A DNA stretch of 64,000 nt from Haloarcula nitratireducens (GCF_019599505.1 NZ_RKLT01000012.1:1-64000), one strand, 5' to 3'; shown: positions 8,393 through 17,515, counted from the first letter of the stretch. Made by a program: numbers and translations. The notes: generated by a model not told the origin, from the letters alone.

Positions 8393-9481
8393 TCAGACAG
8401 TGAACTCGATCGGTGGCATGTCGATAAAGGCAGTCTCGTAACCGTCGTGTCGTGCGAGTTGTGGCGGTGTCTGGACAGTAATTGAGACTGAGTCACCTGA
8501 CTCGACCCCGGGGAGAGATGCCCCGTAATAACAACTAATCTCGGGGTCGAGCGATGCCTGTAGCGGCCCTTGAAAAACGGTCTTTTGTCCGCGTTTTACG
8601 GTTGTCGAGAGCGTCATTCGAGGCAGGATAACGCGGTTATACGGCGTTCGCGGTGAGACAATCATCTGCGGGCGACCCGCCTTCCCAAAGCGGGTCCCAC
8701 CCTCGACAACAGTAATAAAGAACCTCGCGTCGCCAGAGGATCCTTCGCCGATTAACCGACCAGGAAGGTTGCTTTTTGGTGGTGCCACTGGTTTAGGTAT
8801 CTTCTGCATTCCCATCAGGTCAACTGTCCCTCGTGAGCCTGCTTTCTCCCCTAACTGACGATACGTGAGATTATACGTTTCATCCGTATCGAATGTGAAA
8901 CTCATCGTGGCGGATTGTGCCTCTGTGAACCGATTTTCGAATGGTTCTGTCCGATTGGTTTGAAGTGGGCCGACACGGAGCGTAATATCATATTGTCCCT
9001 CGCCGGGAAGCCCAATATTGTCTCCATAGTGAAACCCCATATTCGGTGAGAGCATTGGCCACAGATTATTACTGGCTACTTGGCCGCTGGTATCGCTGAT
9101 TTCTGCAGAGATATCTAGTGGCAGGATTGTGTTCGTCTCGGTATCCCACGCGCTCACCATTAGGTGGAGTGAATCGTCAGGTTGGACAACAACTTTTGTC
9201 TTATTCGTTCCTGTGAGATTCCAGAAGCGGTGTGGGAACGAGTGCATCAGTGCAAATCCGACATCACCGGCGGTCGTCGTTCCGTATAGTCCCATCCCTT
9301 CGACAACCGCTGGGTAATAGACCGCCGTAGGACGATTCTCAACGAGTGGCGGGTCTCGCCATGCCGACTGAGTCTCGAAGCCGAGACTGCTGAGACACCC
9401 AGAGAGAGAGGTCCCTCCCAGTAGCCCAAGTCCACTTTTGAGGAGCCGTCGACGGTTCATTGTTCGATTGTTAGGCGGCAA
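8393..9481 (-). CDS. P19-like iron-transport lipoprotein
   Basis: Likely an extracytoplasmic metal-binding protein of the P19 / iron-transport fold. A Tat-type signal (NRRRLLKSGLGLLGG) and lipobox LSGC lead into a 330-residue secreted domain. The segment MGFHYGDNIGLPGEGQYDI, then LRVGPL, matches the conserved core of P19-type proteins, where Met and His bind copper or iron. The ATG at 9460 (MNRRRLLKSG) is an alternative start. It converges with the polytopic protein gene. In bacteria P19 works with an iron permease; none with a REGLE-type motif is seen here, so the partner is unclear. Confidence 0.75.
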   Translation of the reverse strand: MPPNNRTMNRRRLLKSGLGLLGGTSLSGCLSSLGFETQSAWRDPPLVENRPTAVYYPAVVEGMGLYGTTTAGDVGFALMHSFPHRFWNLTGTNKTKVVVQPDDSLHLMVSAWDTETNTILPLDISAEISDTSGQVASNNLWPMLSPNMGFHYGDNIGLPGEGQYDITLRVGPLQTNRTEPFENRFTEAQSATMSFTFDTDETYNLTYRQLGEKAGSRGTVDLMGMQKIPKPVAPPKSNLPGRLIGEGSSGDARFFITVVEGGTRFGKAGRPQMIVSPRTPYNRVILPRMTLSTTVKRGQKTVFQGPLQASLDPEISCYYGASLPGVESGDSVSITVQTPPQLARHDGYETAFIDMPPIEFTV

Positions 9482-9679
9482 ACGAGTAGAAGTTCTGGTA
9501 CAGTGCGCGAATCATTGCTGTAGTTGCTTGGGATCGGTTCGCGAATCTCAATACAACTATAGGGATTAGCAAAAGTTCTCTATTTTCCAACGTAGCGGGA
9601 TGCTGACTTGCTGAGGTCGGCTTGCGAGAGATAGAGGATGGATTCAACAGCTACAGAACGACAATACGTGGTTACTCAC

Positions 9680-9765
9680 GGAGAAAGCTAGTGGTGACAT
9701 CCTCCCCGCCGTAAACGGCGAGGCTTCCCGTCCCGCAGGCTGGGATAGTTGCCGGTCTACGACAC
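9680..9765 (-). mobile_element. Remnant of an IS200/IS605 (TnpB/IS1341-type) element end
   Basis: On the minus strand the segment ends in GGGACGGGAAGCCTCGCCG, TTTACGGCGGGGAGGATG. This hairpin-forming sequence closely resembles the 3' ends of TnpB-encoding elements in haloarchaea, where it forms the tail of the overlapping guide RNA. No TnpB reading frame remains, so only an end is left. The identification rests on recall of this sequence type, not on an alignment. Confidence 0.45.
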
Positions 9766-9769
9766 GACT

Positions 9770-10056
9770 TGGTCTCTCGTCTTCGCCATACCGAGCGTTG
9801 AGATAAGAGCCCCGATGATTCGGAGAGGGGTATTCGTGAGCCGAGACGAGTTTCAATCACGGTAGGTCAGCATGGGGAATTCGGCGAAGACAACAGAGAG
9901 GGCCGACCAGTTGACCCACCACCGCCATTTACTGTCATCGATTGGCCAGAGACGATGGTCGGGAACAAGTGCACTGATGGCGTATCCGACGATTAAGATG
10001 ATGTCGACGACAAATGCGGCGAAGAGGGCCCGGTTCGACGGAGATTGCGAGGACAT
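9770..10056 (-). pseudogene. Truncated isoprenylcysteine/NnrU-like methyltransferase membrane protein
   Basis: The ATG at 10056 opens a 67-residue frame with two hydrophobic stretches and SKWRWWVNWSALSVVF, then stops with TGA at 9853. Reading through, the same frame continues NSSRLTNTPLRIIGALISTL, a plausible third membrane segment, before meeting the transposon-end remnant. Haloarchaeal membrane methyltransferases of this type have a Trp where the stop falls (DWN), so a TGG-to-TGA change is likely. The catalytic C-terminal half is gone. A real 67-residue membrane peptide remains possible. Confidence 0.45.
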
Positions 10057-10344
10057 GTCTCCGCATTGTTGCTAACTCGCCAAACTATTTGGGGACGACG
10101 TCTATAGGTTTGCTACACAGTCGTCTTGACGGGTAACTGATTCACGCAGTGTATCGGTCACCGCGGCTCTGACAGAGGTTCGAGAGCAGTTGATTCGGAT
10201 GTGCGGGCTCCTTTGCTAATTTCTATAGAACCGCGGATTCCCAATGTATGGGAAATCGACGCACGTTCTTCTGGCTACCCCTCATCGTCCGTGATAGAGA
10301 CACACTCGGAGTGCCCATGTGCCGCTATTCGAGGTCGATTACGC

Positions 10345-11319
10345 ATGACCAATCCGCAACTCGATATAGAACAGACTGATATAGAGGAGCAGCAAACAGC
10401 TACCAAGTCCCAGTCGCTGTCGTCGTGTCCGGAATGTGATGGGCAGGTCGTCCACGACGAGGAACACGGGGAGACCACCTGTGGGGAGTGTGGGCTCGTC
10501 CTCGATGATACCTCGATTGATCGGGGACCGGAGTGGCGGGCTTTCTATCACGACGAACAGGAAGAGAAAAGTCGGGTTGGTGCACCGACGACCCACCTCA
10601 TGCACGATAAGGGACTCAGCACGACGATTAGCTGGCAGAACAAGGATGCACATGGACAGTTGGTTTCCACGCGGAAACGGGAGCAACTACAGCGCCTGCG
10701 GACGTGGGACGAGCGCTTTCGAACGAAAGGCGCCCATGAACGGAATCTCAAACAAGCACTCGGCGAGATTAGCCGTATGGCATCCGCACTCGGTGTGCCG
10801 GACCCAGTTCGTGAAACCGCGGGAGCGATTTACCGACGGGCAGTCGACGAGAACCTCCTTCCTGGGCGGTCCATCGAAGGGATATCGACGGCGTCATTGT
10901 ATGCGGCAGCCCGGCAACACGGCACCCCGCGGTCACTCTCGGAGTTCGCGATTGTCAGTCGGGTGAAAGAGATCCGCATCCAGCGAGCATACCGATACAT
11001 GTCCAGAGAACTCAACCTACAGATCGAACCGGCGGATCCACTCGAATATGTACCCCAATTTGCATCGGCACTCGAGATAAGCGATGAGGCGACCCGCCAG
11101 GCGCGAGACCTCCTTAGGACCGCGAAAGCGGAGGGCGTTCATAGCGGCAAGAGCCCAGATGGACTCGCGGCGGCGGCGATCTACGCAGCGACACATCTCA
11201 CAAACGAGCAACTGACACAGGAGACAGTTGGCAACGCCGCACACGTAAGCAAGGTCACGGTTCGGACCCGGTACAAAGAACTTCTTGAAGTCTACGCGGC
11301 AGACAGTGGAGACGTCTGA
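10345..11319 (+). CDS. tfb: Transcription initiation factor IIB (TFB)
   Basis: Bridges TBP on the TATA box to RNA polymerase. From the ATG at 10345 the protein is 324 residues, the usual TFB length; the in-frame ATG at 10201 would add an untypical head. The Zn ribbon has Cys at about 28, 31, 46 and 49 (CPECDG, CGECG). The B-reader/linker contains RGPEWRAF and RVGAPTTHLMHDKGLSTTI. Two cyclin repeats follow (about residues 127-216 and 231-318), the second ending in VSKVTVRTRYKELLE. Haloarchaea carry several TFBs, and extra copies redirect transcription to subsets of promoters. A TBP gene lies 5.6 kb away in the same orientation. Confidence 0.97.
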   Translation: MTNPQLDIEQTDIEEQQTATKSQSLSSCPECDGQVVHDEEHGETTCGECGLVLDDTSIDRGPEWRAFYHDEQEEKSRVGAPTTHLMHDKGLSTTISWQNKDAHGQLVSTRKREQLQRLRTWDERFRTKGAHERNLKQALGEISRMASALGVPDPVRETAGAIYRRAVDENLLPGRSIEGISTASLYAAARQHGTPRSLSEFAIVSRVKEIRIQRAYRYMSRELNLQIEPADPLEYVPQFASALEISDEATRQARDLLRTAKAEGVHSGKSPDGLAAAAIYAATHLTNEQLTQETVGNAAHVSKVTVRTRYKELLEVYAADSGDV

Positions 11320-11461
11320 TGCCGGTTTCTCTGGTTTACAGCTGTGGCAAGCCAGCTCTGAATGCAAGACCAGCGACGGATATGCTTCGAAGCGTCTGTC
11401 ACCCTTGCCCGTTCAACTCGTAATCGAATGGCCTTTCCGAAGTACCTTCGACAATCGACCG

Positions 11462-11839
11462 ATGGTGAGTGAGCCAGCGTCGTCTGAGGATACGCCATCG
11501 TTACAGGATATCCTGGATGCGCTGGACGACCCCGACTGTCGGGCCATTCTCCGCGAAACAGCCGAACCCATGACTGCGAACGAACTCATCGACGCCTGTG
11601 AGATATCGAAATCGACACTGTACCGGAAATTAGACCGCCTCAGTCAAGCATCGCTCGTTCGAGAACGCGATGTGATCAATCCCGGCGGTGGACGAACCAC
11701 GAAATATGAACGGGACTTCGACGACGTCACGATCTCCATGGACGAGACAGACACCTTCTCGGTGACAATTGATCGACCATCCCGCCAGTCCGATGAACGC
11801 CTCGCTGATATCTGGTCGAAGATGGGAGACGAACTATGA
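11462..11839 (+). CDS. Winged helix-turn-helix transcription regulator
   Basis: A 125-residue DNA-binding protein from the ATG at 11462. The core (about residues 10-75) is a winged helix: an AILRETAEPMTANELIDACE helix-turn segment, the recognition helix ISKSTLYRKLDRL, and a wing VINPGGGRTTKYE. This pattern is common in haloarchaeal ArsR-like regulators. Its stop overlaps the start of the next gene by ATGA. The coupled partner is a small membrane protein, an arrangement repeated in many haloarchaea and suggesting that the pair senses a membrane-related signal. Confidence 0.88.
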   Translation: MVSEPASSEDTPSLQDILDALDDPDCRAILRETAEPMTANELIDACEISKSTLYRKLDRLSQASLVRERDVINPGGGRTTKYERDFDDVTISMDETDTFSVTIDRPSRQSDERLADIWSKMGDEL

Positions 11840-12117
11840 CCTGGGTCGATACGGCCATCATTGTCGTAAAGACGGTAATTCTCCTGCTTGGAGGGGGGAT
11901 TACGTATATTGCTTATAAGGCCTATCGTCGAACTGGGGCACCATCGTTACGTGTACTTGGTGTTGGATTCGGCATTATCACACTCGGGGCACTCCTCGCT
12001 GGAATCGCCAATCAGGTCCTGTCGGTGTCCCTCGAGATGGGTGTCTTGATCAATAGCCTGCTTGTTGCGGTCGGGTTTGCAGTCGTTATGTACTCACTCT
12101 ATCTAGAACGCGGATAG
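11836..12117 (+). CDS. Small membrane protein (DUF7521-like)
   Basis: A 93-residue protein with three membrane helices (about residues 6-26, 38-60 and 68-88) separated by the basic loop AYRRTGAPSLR. It overlaps the preceding winged-helix regulator gene by four bases (ATGA), so translation is coupled. It matches my recollection of a haloarchaeal small-membrane-protein family that occurs next to such regulators. Biochemical role unknown. Confidence 0.8.
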   Translation: MTWVDTAIIVVKTVILLLGGGITYIAYKAYRRTGAPSLRVLGVGFGIITLGALLAGIANQVLSVSLEMGVLINSLLVAVGFAVVMYSLYLERG

Positions 12118-12265
12118 GATTGTCTGAATATGTCGTGTGGCGTCCAATCGAAAAAGCGGTAGCCTGAGCAGCGAGGCTTAATAGAACACATGGTTGTCGG
12201 TTCGGAGTTTGGCCGAAGAGAAGTCTGAGTCAGGCCACAAATTCCAGGTGAACAATCGCACACTC

Positions 12266-13072
12266 TCAAAACGGTTGGTAAATGGGGACCTCAACGTGGG
12301 GAACGGAGACGCCAAGAAGCGCTAGGCTATGAGCGAGAGGCATCCAGCCCATGAACAGAAAAGCGACACCAAGTGCACGATGCAGATATGCACGGCGCGT
12401 CGGATTCACTGATTGCACGATTGTTCCATAGAGGAACAGCGTCGGGAACGTCCCCAGACCGAGCGTTCCGAGAGTGAGGATGCCCATACTCGGGGAGCCA
12501 TGAGCGAAGGCATATAGAAAGGCCGGATACAGCAATGGGCAGGGAAGCAGTCCATGCACTAACCCCAGCCCGATAATCCCGTTCCCGGTCACCCGGTCTT
12601 CAAGTTTCGAGGTCAAGGTGCTAAAAAGGCGGATGAACCGACCGCTGCCGAGGATGTCATAGCTGCCGTGATGACCCAGTGTGTAGCGCGCACCGACGAC
12701 GAGAATAACGGTCCCGACGACGAGCCCGGTGCTCACGCGGACAACGGTCCCGACGACAGTGACGACACCTGCAGCATCGAAGACCAACGATCCAGCGAGA
12801 CCGAACACGCCGCCCAGAACCGCGTAACTCACTGTTCGGCCGAAATTGAAGAGTGCGTGTTGGCGTACTTCGTAGAGGGAGAGGAAGCCATCAGCACCAC
12901 GCTTCGGCGCGGCAGCCAACTGTTCCGAGTACATCGTCACGAGTGGGCCACACATCCCCAGACAATGAGCGCCACCAAGCAGGCCGACCACGAAGAAGAC
13001 GATTAGTTCGGTGCTGGCAGCGGCCGCGATTCCAGCACCGTGTAGCGGAATACTGATAATAGTCCCAGTCAT
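12266..13072 (-). CDS. SafE/TauE-like (CcoS-linked) membrane protein
   Basis: A 268-residue six-helix membrane protein of the sulfite-exporter/DsbD-like fold. The first helix carries GGAHCLGMCGPLV (H36, C37, M40, C41), a metal- or thiol-type motif typical of members linked to copper delivery and cytochrome oxidase assembly. A second Cys lies in HGLLPCPLLYPAFLYAFAHG. Its ATG overlaps the stop of the copper-type ATPase gene by four bases (13069-13072), so the two are translated together. This pairing is known from copper-export and oxidase-assembly loci. Confidence 0.88.
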   Translation of the reverse strand: MTGTIISIPLHGAGIAAAASTELIVFFVVGLLGGAHCLGMCGPLVTMYSEQLAAAPKRGADGFLSLYEVRQHALFNFGRTVSYAVLGGVFGLAGSLVFDAAGVVTVVGTVVRVSTGLVVGTVILVVGARYTLGHHGSYDILGSGRFIRLFSTLTSKLEDRVTGNGIIGLGLVHGLLPCPLLYPAFLYAFAHGSPSMGILTLGTLGLGTFPTLFLYGTIVQSVNPTRRAYLHRALGVAFLFMGWMPLAHSLALLGVSVPHVEVPIYQPF

Positions 13073-15606
13073 CGGTCTGGTTTGGCTGCGCTGACAGTTT
13101 GGTTCGACGACGAGAGCGGTCGTGTGGAATTCATCACCACGAGTAAACTACTCGACGCCATGGCCACCGAGGCGAAAAGCGGGTTCAAGGCGCCAGCGAG
13201 TGCCAGTGGAATCGCGATAGCGTTGTAGAGGAAGGCCCAGCCGATATTCTGTTTGACGCGACGGTTCGTAGCGGCTGCGATGTCAAAGACTGTTGCTATG
13301 GACGCAAGGTCGTCGTCGACAATAGCGATGTCGGCAGCATCGACAGCAAGCGCAGTCCCGCTGCCGAGCGCGATACCGAGGTCTGCGCTTGCGAGCGCTG
13401 GCGCATCGTTCGTTCCATCGCCGACCATCGTAACTTGCTTCCCGGCCCCCAGCTGTCTGACCGTCTCGGCTTTCCCTTCCGGCGGTACGCCCGCAAACAC
13501 ATGATCGACGTGTGTATGCTGGCGGAACGTACTGGCCGCATCAGAATCGTCGCCCGTGAGAACAACGACTTCGATATCGCGGTCGTTCAGTTCAGCTACT
13601 GTGTCCGCCCACCCATCACGGGGTTCATCACCTACGACAACGATACCCTCCGCTCTGCCGTCACGTCCGATAACGACAGGGAGGTTCCCGGATTCGGTAG
13701 CGGCCGTCGCTTGCGTTCGAATCTCGCTTGGCACCGACCAGCCCTGAGTGTCAAAGAGTGCAGGATGGCCAACGAGTACCGCCCTGTCTCCAACGGTTCC
13801 CTGCACGCCCTTCGTGTAACTCTTGAAGGCGGTCACGTCACGCTGGGCTTCTGGCTCGTCAGTGTCTTTGATGACGCCTCCATCGGCGTGTGTTGTGGTC
13901 TCGTCTTCTGACGGATCGCCACTGCTTACGACCGACGTCGGAGCGACTGCGTCAGTGATCGCCTCAGCCACTGGGTGGGACGACCGCTCCTCTACCATCG
14001 CAGCCATCTCAAGGAGCTCTGTCGGTGCGTCCGTCTCGATAACATTCATCTGGCCTGTGGTGAGTGTCCCGGTCTTGTCGAAAACGACGACGTCCATCCC
14101 CCGAAGGCGCTCAAAGACAGTATCGTCGAACACGACGATTCCCTGCTCCATCGCTTCTCGAATCCCCGACGACACTGCGAGTGGTGTCGCCAGCCCGAGA
14201 GCGCAGGGACACGACACGATGAGGACGGTAAGCGCAACAAGGAGTGCGGTCGTCACTGGTGCGCCGAGGGCGAGATACGACACCCCAGCGACGGCTGCGA
14301 GGATAAGGACAAGCGGGACGAAAACCACTGCGAGCTTGTTCGCGAGTTTTTGCGTCCCGTTCGTTGCACTCTGAATGTCCCAGAGGACGTCGACGATGCG
14401 GTCGAGACTACTCGGGGCGCCATCGTCAACAGAGACGACGGCCGCACCACTCGTCACCAGGGTGCCGCCGACGACATCGTCGCTTGGCGCTTTCGTAACT
14501 GGCAGTGATTCCCCCGTAACCACCGCTTCGTCGATGGTACAGCTGTTTTCTCGGAGAGTCCCATCTACGGGGACGCGCTCGCCTTCGCGAACGAGAATAG
14601 CGTCACCGCCTGTCAGATCTGTGACGGCCACCTGTTCTGTCTGGCCGCCGTCGTTGAGCAAACGCGCGTCGTCTACCTGTGCAGTCGTGAGCTCGGAGAG
14701 ACGCTTCGTCGCCTGTCGTTTTATCGTCGATTCGTAGTACGTCCCAGCTGTGACGACGAGAATTATCGCAACGGTAACGTCGTAGTACACATGGTTGTAT
14801 ATCGCGTCGATAACGCCGATCTGGACGAGAAACACGGCGATTGTACTATAGAGATATGCGCTCACCGCCGCCAGTGACACGAGCAGGTCCATATTCGGCT
14901 GTCGCATTCGAAGACTGACGTATGCTCCCCGTAGCAGTGGTCCGCCAGTATAAAACAGAACGAGACTCGTGAAGAAAAAGAGGAAGTAGTAGAAGTAACG
15001 CGCCGACGCAACCAGTTCACGAGCGAGTTCCATCGACCGACCTGAATAGAGTACCCCGAAGTGGACTGGATACAGTGAGATGATATACGGCAGCATGACC
15101 ATCATCCCAAACATAACTCCAGCTGCCAGCCGCCACGTGAGTTCCTCTTCAGTTCGCTGACGTGCTAAGTCGTCGTCGCGGTGCAAGGCTGTGTACGCGC
15201 CTTGGCTGAAGACGTCTAATAGTGCTGATTCGGACAGTTCGTTACTATCGTAGTCAACTCGAACGGTTTCGGTCACGTAACTTGCGCTGGTGTCGGCGAC
15301 GCCAGCAGTTACGTTCGCGACGGACTCCAGGAACGCCTCACAGGTTGTACAGTGCATCCCAGTAACCCGAAGAAACGTCCGATCATAGCCCTCGGGTGGC
15401 CCATCATGTGTGGCGTTTTTATCGTCCGCAACGGCCGCTTGAACATCGGCCGCAGTGACGTCGTCTATATCACCAATGGTCGCCTGCACCTCGCGACAAC
15501 CAGTACAGCAAAAGCGGTCACCAGAGTCGTTTGTTACTGGATTTGTCGAGAGTGGGAGTCCACAAAGCGCACAGCCTACGTCTGCATTCGCTTGCTCAGA
15601 AGCCAC
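13069..15606 (-). CDS. Copper-type P1B ATPase with N-terminal Cys cluster (CopA/FixI-like)
   Basis: ATP-driven copper transporter of 845 residues. An N-terminal CALCGLPL and FCCTGC cluster (Cys 12, 15, 33, 34, 37) resembles the zinc-ribbon head of FixI/CcoI-type ATPases. One HMA domain follows (GMHCTTC, C86 and C89). Then come TGES at 364-367, the membrane site CPCALGLATP (466-475) and DKTGT (510-514), with the MVGDGTNDAPAL hinge near the C-terminus. The CPCALGLATP form fits Cu(I). An acidic, low-complexity insert lies in the nucleotide-binding domain (around SSGDPSEDETTTHADGG). With the overlapping SafE-like gene it likely serves copper export or copper loading of an oxidase. Confidence 0.95.
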   Translation of the reverse strand: MASEQANADVGCALCGLPLSTNPVTNDSGDRFCCTGCREVQATIGDIDDVTAADVQAAVADDKNATHDGPPEGYDRTFLRVTGMHCTTCEAFLESVANVTAGVADTSASYVTETVRVDYDSNELSESALLDVFSQGAYTALHRDDDLARQRTEEELTWRLAAGVMFGMMVMLPYIISLYPVHFGVLYSGRSMELARELVASARYFYYFLFFFTSLVLFYTGGPLLRGAYVSLRMRQPNMDLLVSLAAVSAYLYSTIAVFLVQIGVIDAIYNHVYYDVTVAIILVVTAGTYYESTIKRQATKRLSELTTAQVDDARLLNDGGQTEQVAVTDLTGGDAILVREGERVPVDGTLRENSCTIDEAVVTGESLPVTKAPSDDVVGGTLVTSGAAVVSVDDGAPSSLDRIVDVLWDIQSATNGTQKLANKLAVVFVPLVLILAAVAGVSYLALGAPVTTALLVALTVLIVSCPCALGLATPLAVSSGIREAMEQGIVVFDDTVFERLRGMDVVVFDKTGTLTTGQMNVIETDAPTELLEMAAMVEERSSHPVAEAITDAVAPTSVVSSGDPSEDETTTHADGGVIKDTDEPEAQRDVTAFKSYTKGVQGTVGDRAVLVGHPALFDTQGWSVPSEIRTQATAATESGNLPVVIGRDGRAEGIVVVGDEPRDGWADTVAELNDRDIEVVVLTGDDSDAASTFRQHTHVDHVFAGVPPEGKAETVRQLGAGKQVTMVGDGTNDAPALASADLGIALGSGTALAVDAADIAIVDDDLASIATVFDIAAATNRRVKQNIGWAFLYNAIAIPLALAGALNPLFASVAMASSSLLVVMNSTRPLSSSNQTVSAAKPDR

Positions 15607-16202
15607 TGTCGTCGTCTCCCGTCACCACTCGGCTGACTAGTCGGGCAATGACCGCTACGACATCGCTGTCGGCGGTGACATCCCGCTGGTACGCCGGTGA
15701 GTCCATAGTGGCGCTCCTACCGTTCTGTGGCAATCTATGCATATCAGTGTTCGGCCACTGCGGCGGACGATGGTGCGACTATAGTAGAATCTGGAAGTCT
15801 TTGCAAGGATACTCGCTGAAGACCGGCGTAGCTCGTTGGTTCTCAGTAGTCTGGTGAGAGATGTGAGTAGATACTTCTGAAGATTACTATAGCGTGGAGT
15901 GATCGGAGAGACCGGCCGCGTCAAGGCCGACCTCCCCGAATAATTGTGGCATCTCACTCAGCAAATCAAGTGCTTCTCAGTAGGATTTTCCAAGTAAACC
16001 CACGATAATGCAGCGACACCACCGAATACTCGGCAACTTCGCCTCGCTCACCAACAGTATTTTTAGCTAACTGGACTGCTTTGCTCGTGAAGCGGGAGAT
16101 CTTAGACATGAATCATCGGCGGTTTCCCGATTCATTTCCCTAGTTCCAACGGTCGAAACTGACGCCTTCCAGCGGTTTACCAGAGCCTGTTGGGCGATAC
16201 AT
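15607..16202. other. Intergenic region upstream of the copper ATPase
   Basis: No convincing gene is seen. Short frames here lack recognisable motifs and haloarchaeal codon bias. The region presumably holds the promoter of the copper ATPase operon at its left end. Confidence 0.4.
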
Positions 16203-16622
16203 ATGACTGGAATGGCCGCTGTACGGCGATGTCGAAAACAGCCGAGCGGCTTGACACCAGCCCACGGCCGACAGCATGGCGTATGTTACTACGAGGGTGT
16301 CAATACCGGCAACTACCTACCGCTCCCTTTGACGACAATAACAGAGGACAGCGTGGGATTCCTAACGTCGCACTCCTACACGTGGGTTCGGGTTATCGCG
16401 ACGACCTCTGATGTCCGTCCCATCTCCGAGTACGTCGATGATGCTGGCACTGATCTCCCTGACATCGACCGTTGCGTATCGCGACCTAACTTTTATCCAA
16501 AAGAAGGTCACCTCTAATTTGATACGAATGGCAGTAGCGAGTTATTAGGTGGGACAACTGTGGTCAGTGCCATTCTCGCAGGCGATAGTCTCGCCTTGCT
16601 CCCGGAAGACGCACAGGACTAG
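16203..16622 (+). pseudogene. Possible degenerate coding remnant
   Basis: A frame opening at 16203 stops with TAA at 16515. The same frame then continues for 34 codons, reading SSELLGGTTVVSAILAGDSL, to a TAG at 16620. The part after the stop, and the SVGFLTSHSYTWVRVIATTS stretch before it, look protein-like. This suggests a gene broken by one nonsense change. The family is not recognised, and chance open frames cannot be excluded. Confidence 0.25.
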
Positions 16623-16678
16623 ATGATAGTGTGACCCGGATCACTGCTATCTAAGCGGCAACTCGCAGCTCAAACCCT

Positions 16679-16686
16679 CTTATAGG
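16679..16686 (+). promoter_or_regulatory. TATA-like box of the histone-like gene
   Basis: CTTATAGG lies 24-31 bases before the ATG at 16710, the normal spacing for a leaderless haloarchaeal transcript. Confidence 0.5.
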
Positions 16687-16709
16687 AGACACGAATAGTC
16701 CTCACTGGA

Positions 16710-16874
16710 ATGTCTTTCATTGTCAAAGCAGCTGTGAAGGATGCACTGTCGGAGCAGAATGTCTCGGCGGATTTCTATGAGGCACTTGATGATGAAGTCA
16801 ACGAACTGCTTGAGGACGCTGCCCAGCGTGCTGAAGCCAACGATCGAAAGACGGTCCAAGCACGCGATCTCTAA
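16710..16874 (+). CDS. Histone-fold-like small DNA-binding protein (DUF1931-like)
   Basis: A 54-residue protein: IVKAAVKDALSEQNVSADFY, then EALDDEVNELLEDAAQRAEA, then NDRKTVQARDL. The spacing of helices and the final KTVQARDL resemble half of an archaeal histone fold (R/K-T-V-x-x-R-D-L end) and match a family of short histone-like proteins common in haloarchaea. It lies directly before the TBP gene, with its own TATA-like box. A chromatin or transcription role fits the neighbourhood, though the family has little direct functional evidence. Confidence 0.85.
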   Translation: MSFIVKAAVKDALSEQNVSADFYEALDDEVNELLEDAAQRAEANDRKTVQARDL

Positions 16875-16920
16875 GGCACACTCGGACCAATTTTTGTCTC
16901 GTTCGCGCTGAACCAGGCCC

Positions 16921-16929
16921 TGTTTTAAG
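16921..16929 (+). promoter_or_regulatory. TATA-like box of the TBP gene
   Basis: TGTTTTAAG lies 26-34 bases before the ATG at 16955, fitting an archaeal promoter for a leaderless transcript. Confidence 0.45.
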
Positions 16930-16954
16930 AGGTGTGTGGGAGCACGGTACTACT

Positions 16955-17515
16955 ATGAGTCTCTCAGCGGAGTCGATCACAGTAGAGAACGTCGTCGCAT
17001 CTAGTGATATCGGCCAGGAACTTGATCTCGACTCACTTGCAATGGACCTAGAAGGAAGTGACTACGATCCCGAGAATTTCCCCGGCCTCGTCTATCGGAT
17101 GCACGATCCCAAGGCCGCGGCATTGATTTTCCGCTCGGGAAAAGTGGTGTGTACCGGGGCGAAAAGTGTAGACGCTGTCGAGACTGCCCTCGGCCAAGTC
17201 TTTGATGAACTCCGTAGCTTGGGCGTCGAGGTTGACGACTCACCAGCGATCGATATCCAGAATGTCGTCTCGAGCGCTGATCTAAAGGCGAACTTGAATT
17301 TGAACGCGATTGCAATCGGGCTCGGTCTCGAGCATATCGAGTACGAACCAGAGCAGTTCCCGGGCCTTGTCTATCGACTCGACGACCCAGATGTCGTGGC
17401 ACTACTGTTCGGCAGCGGGAAACTCGTCATCACGGGTGGCAAGCGATTGAGCGATGCTGAAGACGCGCTCACCGTAATCGAAGACCGACTCACCGATCTC
17501 GGCTTACTGGACTGA
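16955..17515 (+). CDS. tbp: TATA-box-binding protein (TBP)
   Basis: Binds the TATA box and nucleates archaeal transcription initiation with TFB. From the ATG at 16955 (MSLSAESITVENVVASSDIG) the protein has 186 residues. It is a direct repeat of the TBP half-domain: FPGLVYRMHDPKAAALIFRS with GKVVCTGAK, then FPGLVYRLDDPDVVALLFGS with GKLVITGGK. The symmetrical saddle is therefore complete. An upstream ATG at 16934 would place seven unlikely residues before the conserved start. Extra TBPs on haloarchaeal plasmids often pair with particular TFBs; the TFB at 10345 is the obvious local candidate. Confidence 0.97.
   Translation: MSLSAESITVENVVASSDIGQELDLDSLAMDLEGSDYDPENFPGLVYRMHDPKAAALIFRSGKVVCTGAKSVDAVETALGQVFDELRSLGVEVDDSPAIDIQNVVSSADLKANLNLNAIAIGLGLEHIEYEPEQFPGLVYRLDDPDVVALLFGSGKLVITGGKRLSDAEDALTVIEDRLTDLGLLD

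Noticed and set aside
15655..15957. 100-residue frame on the minus strand upstream of the copper ATPase
   Set aside because: Rich in Arg/Ser/Thr without domain, hydrophobic pattern or acidic bias; looks like a chance frame.
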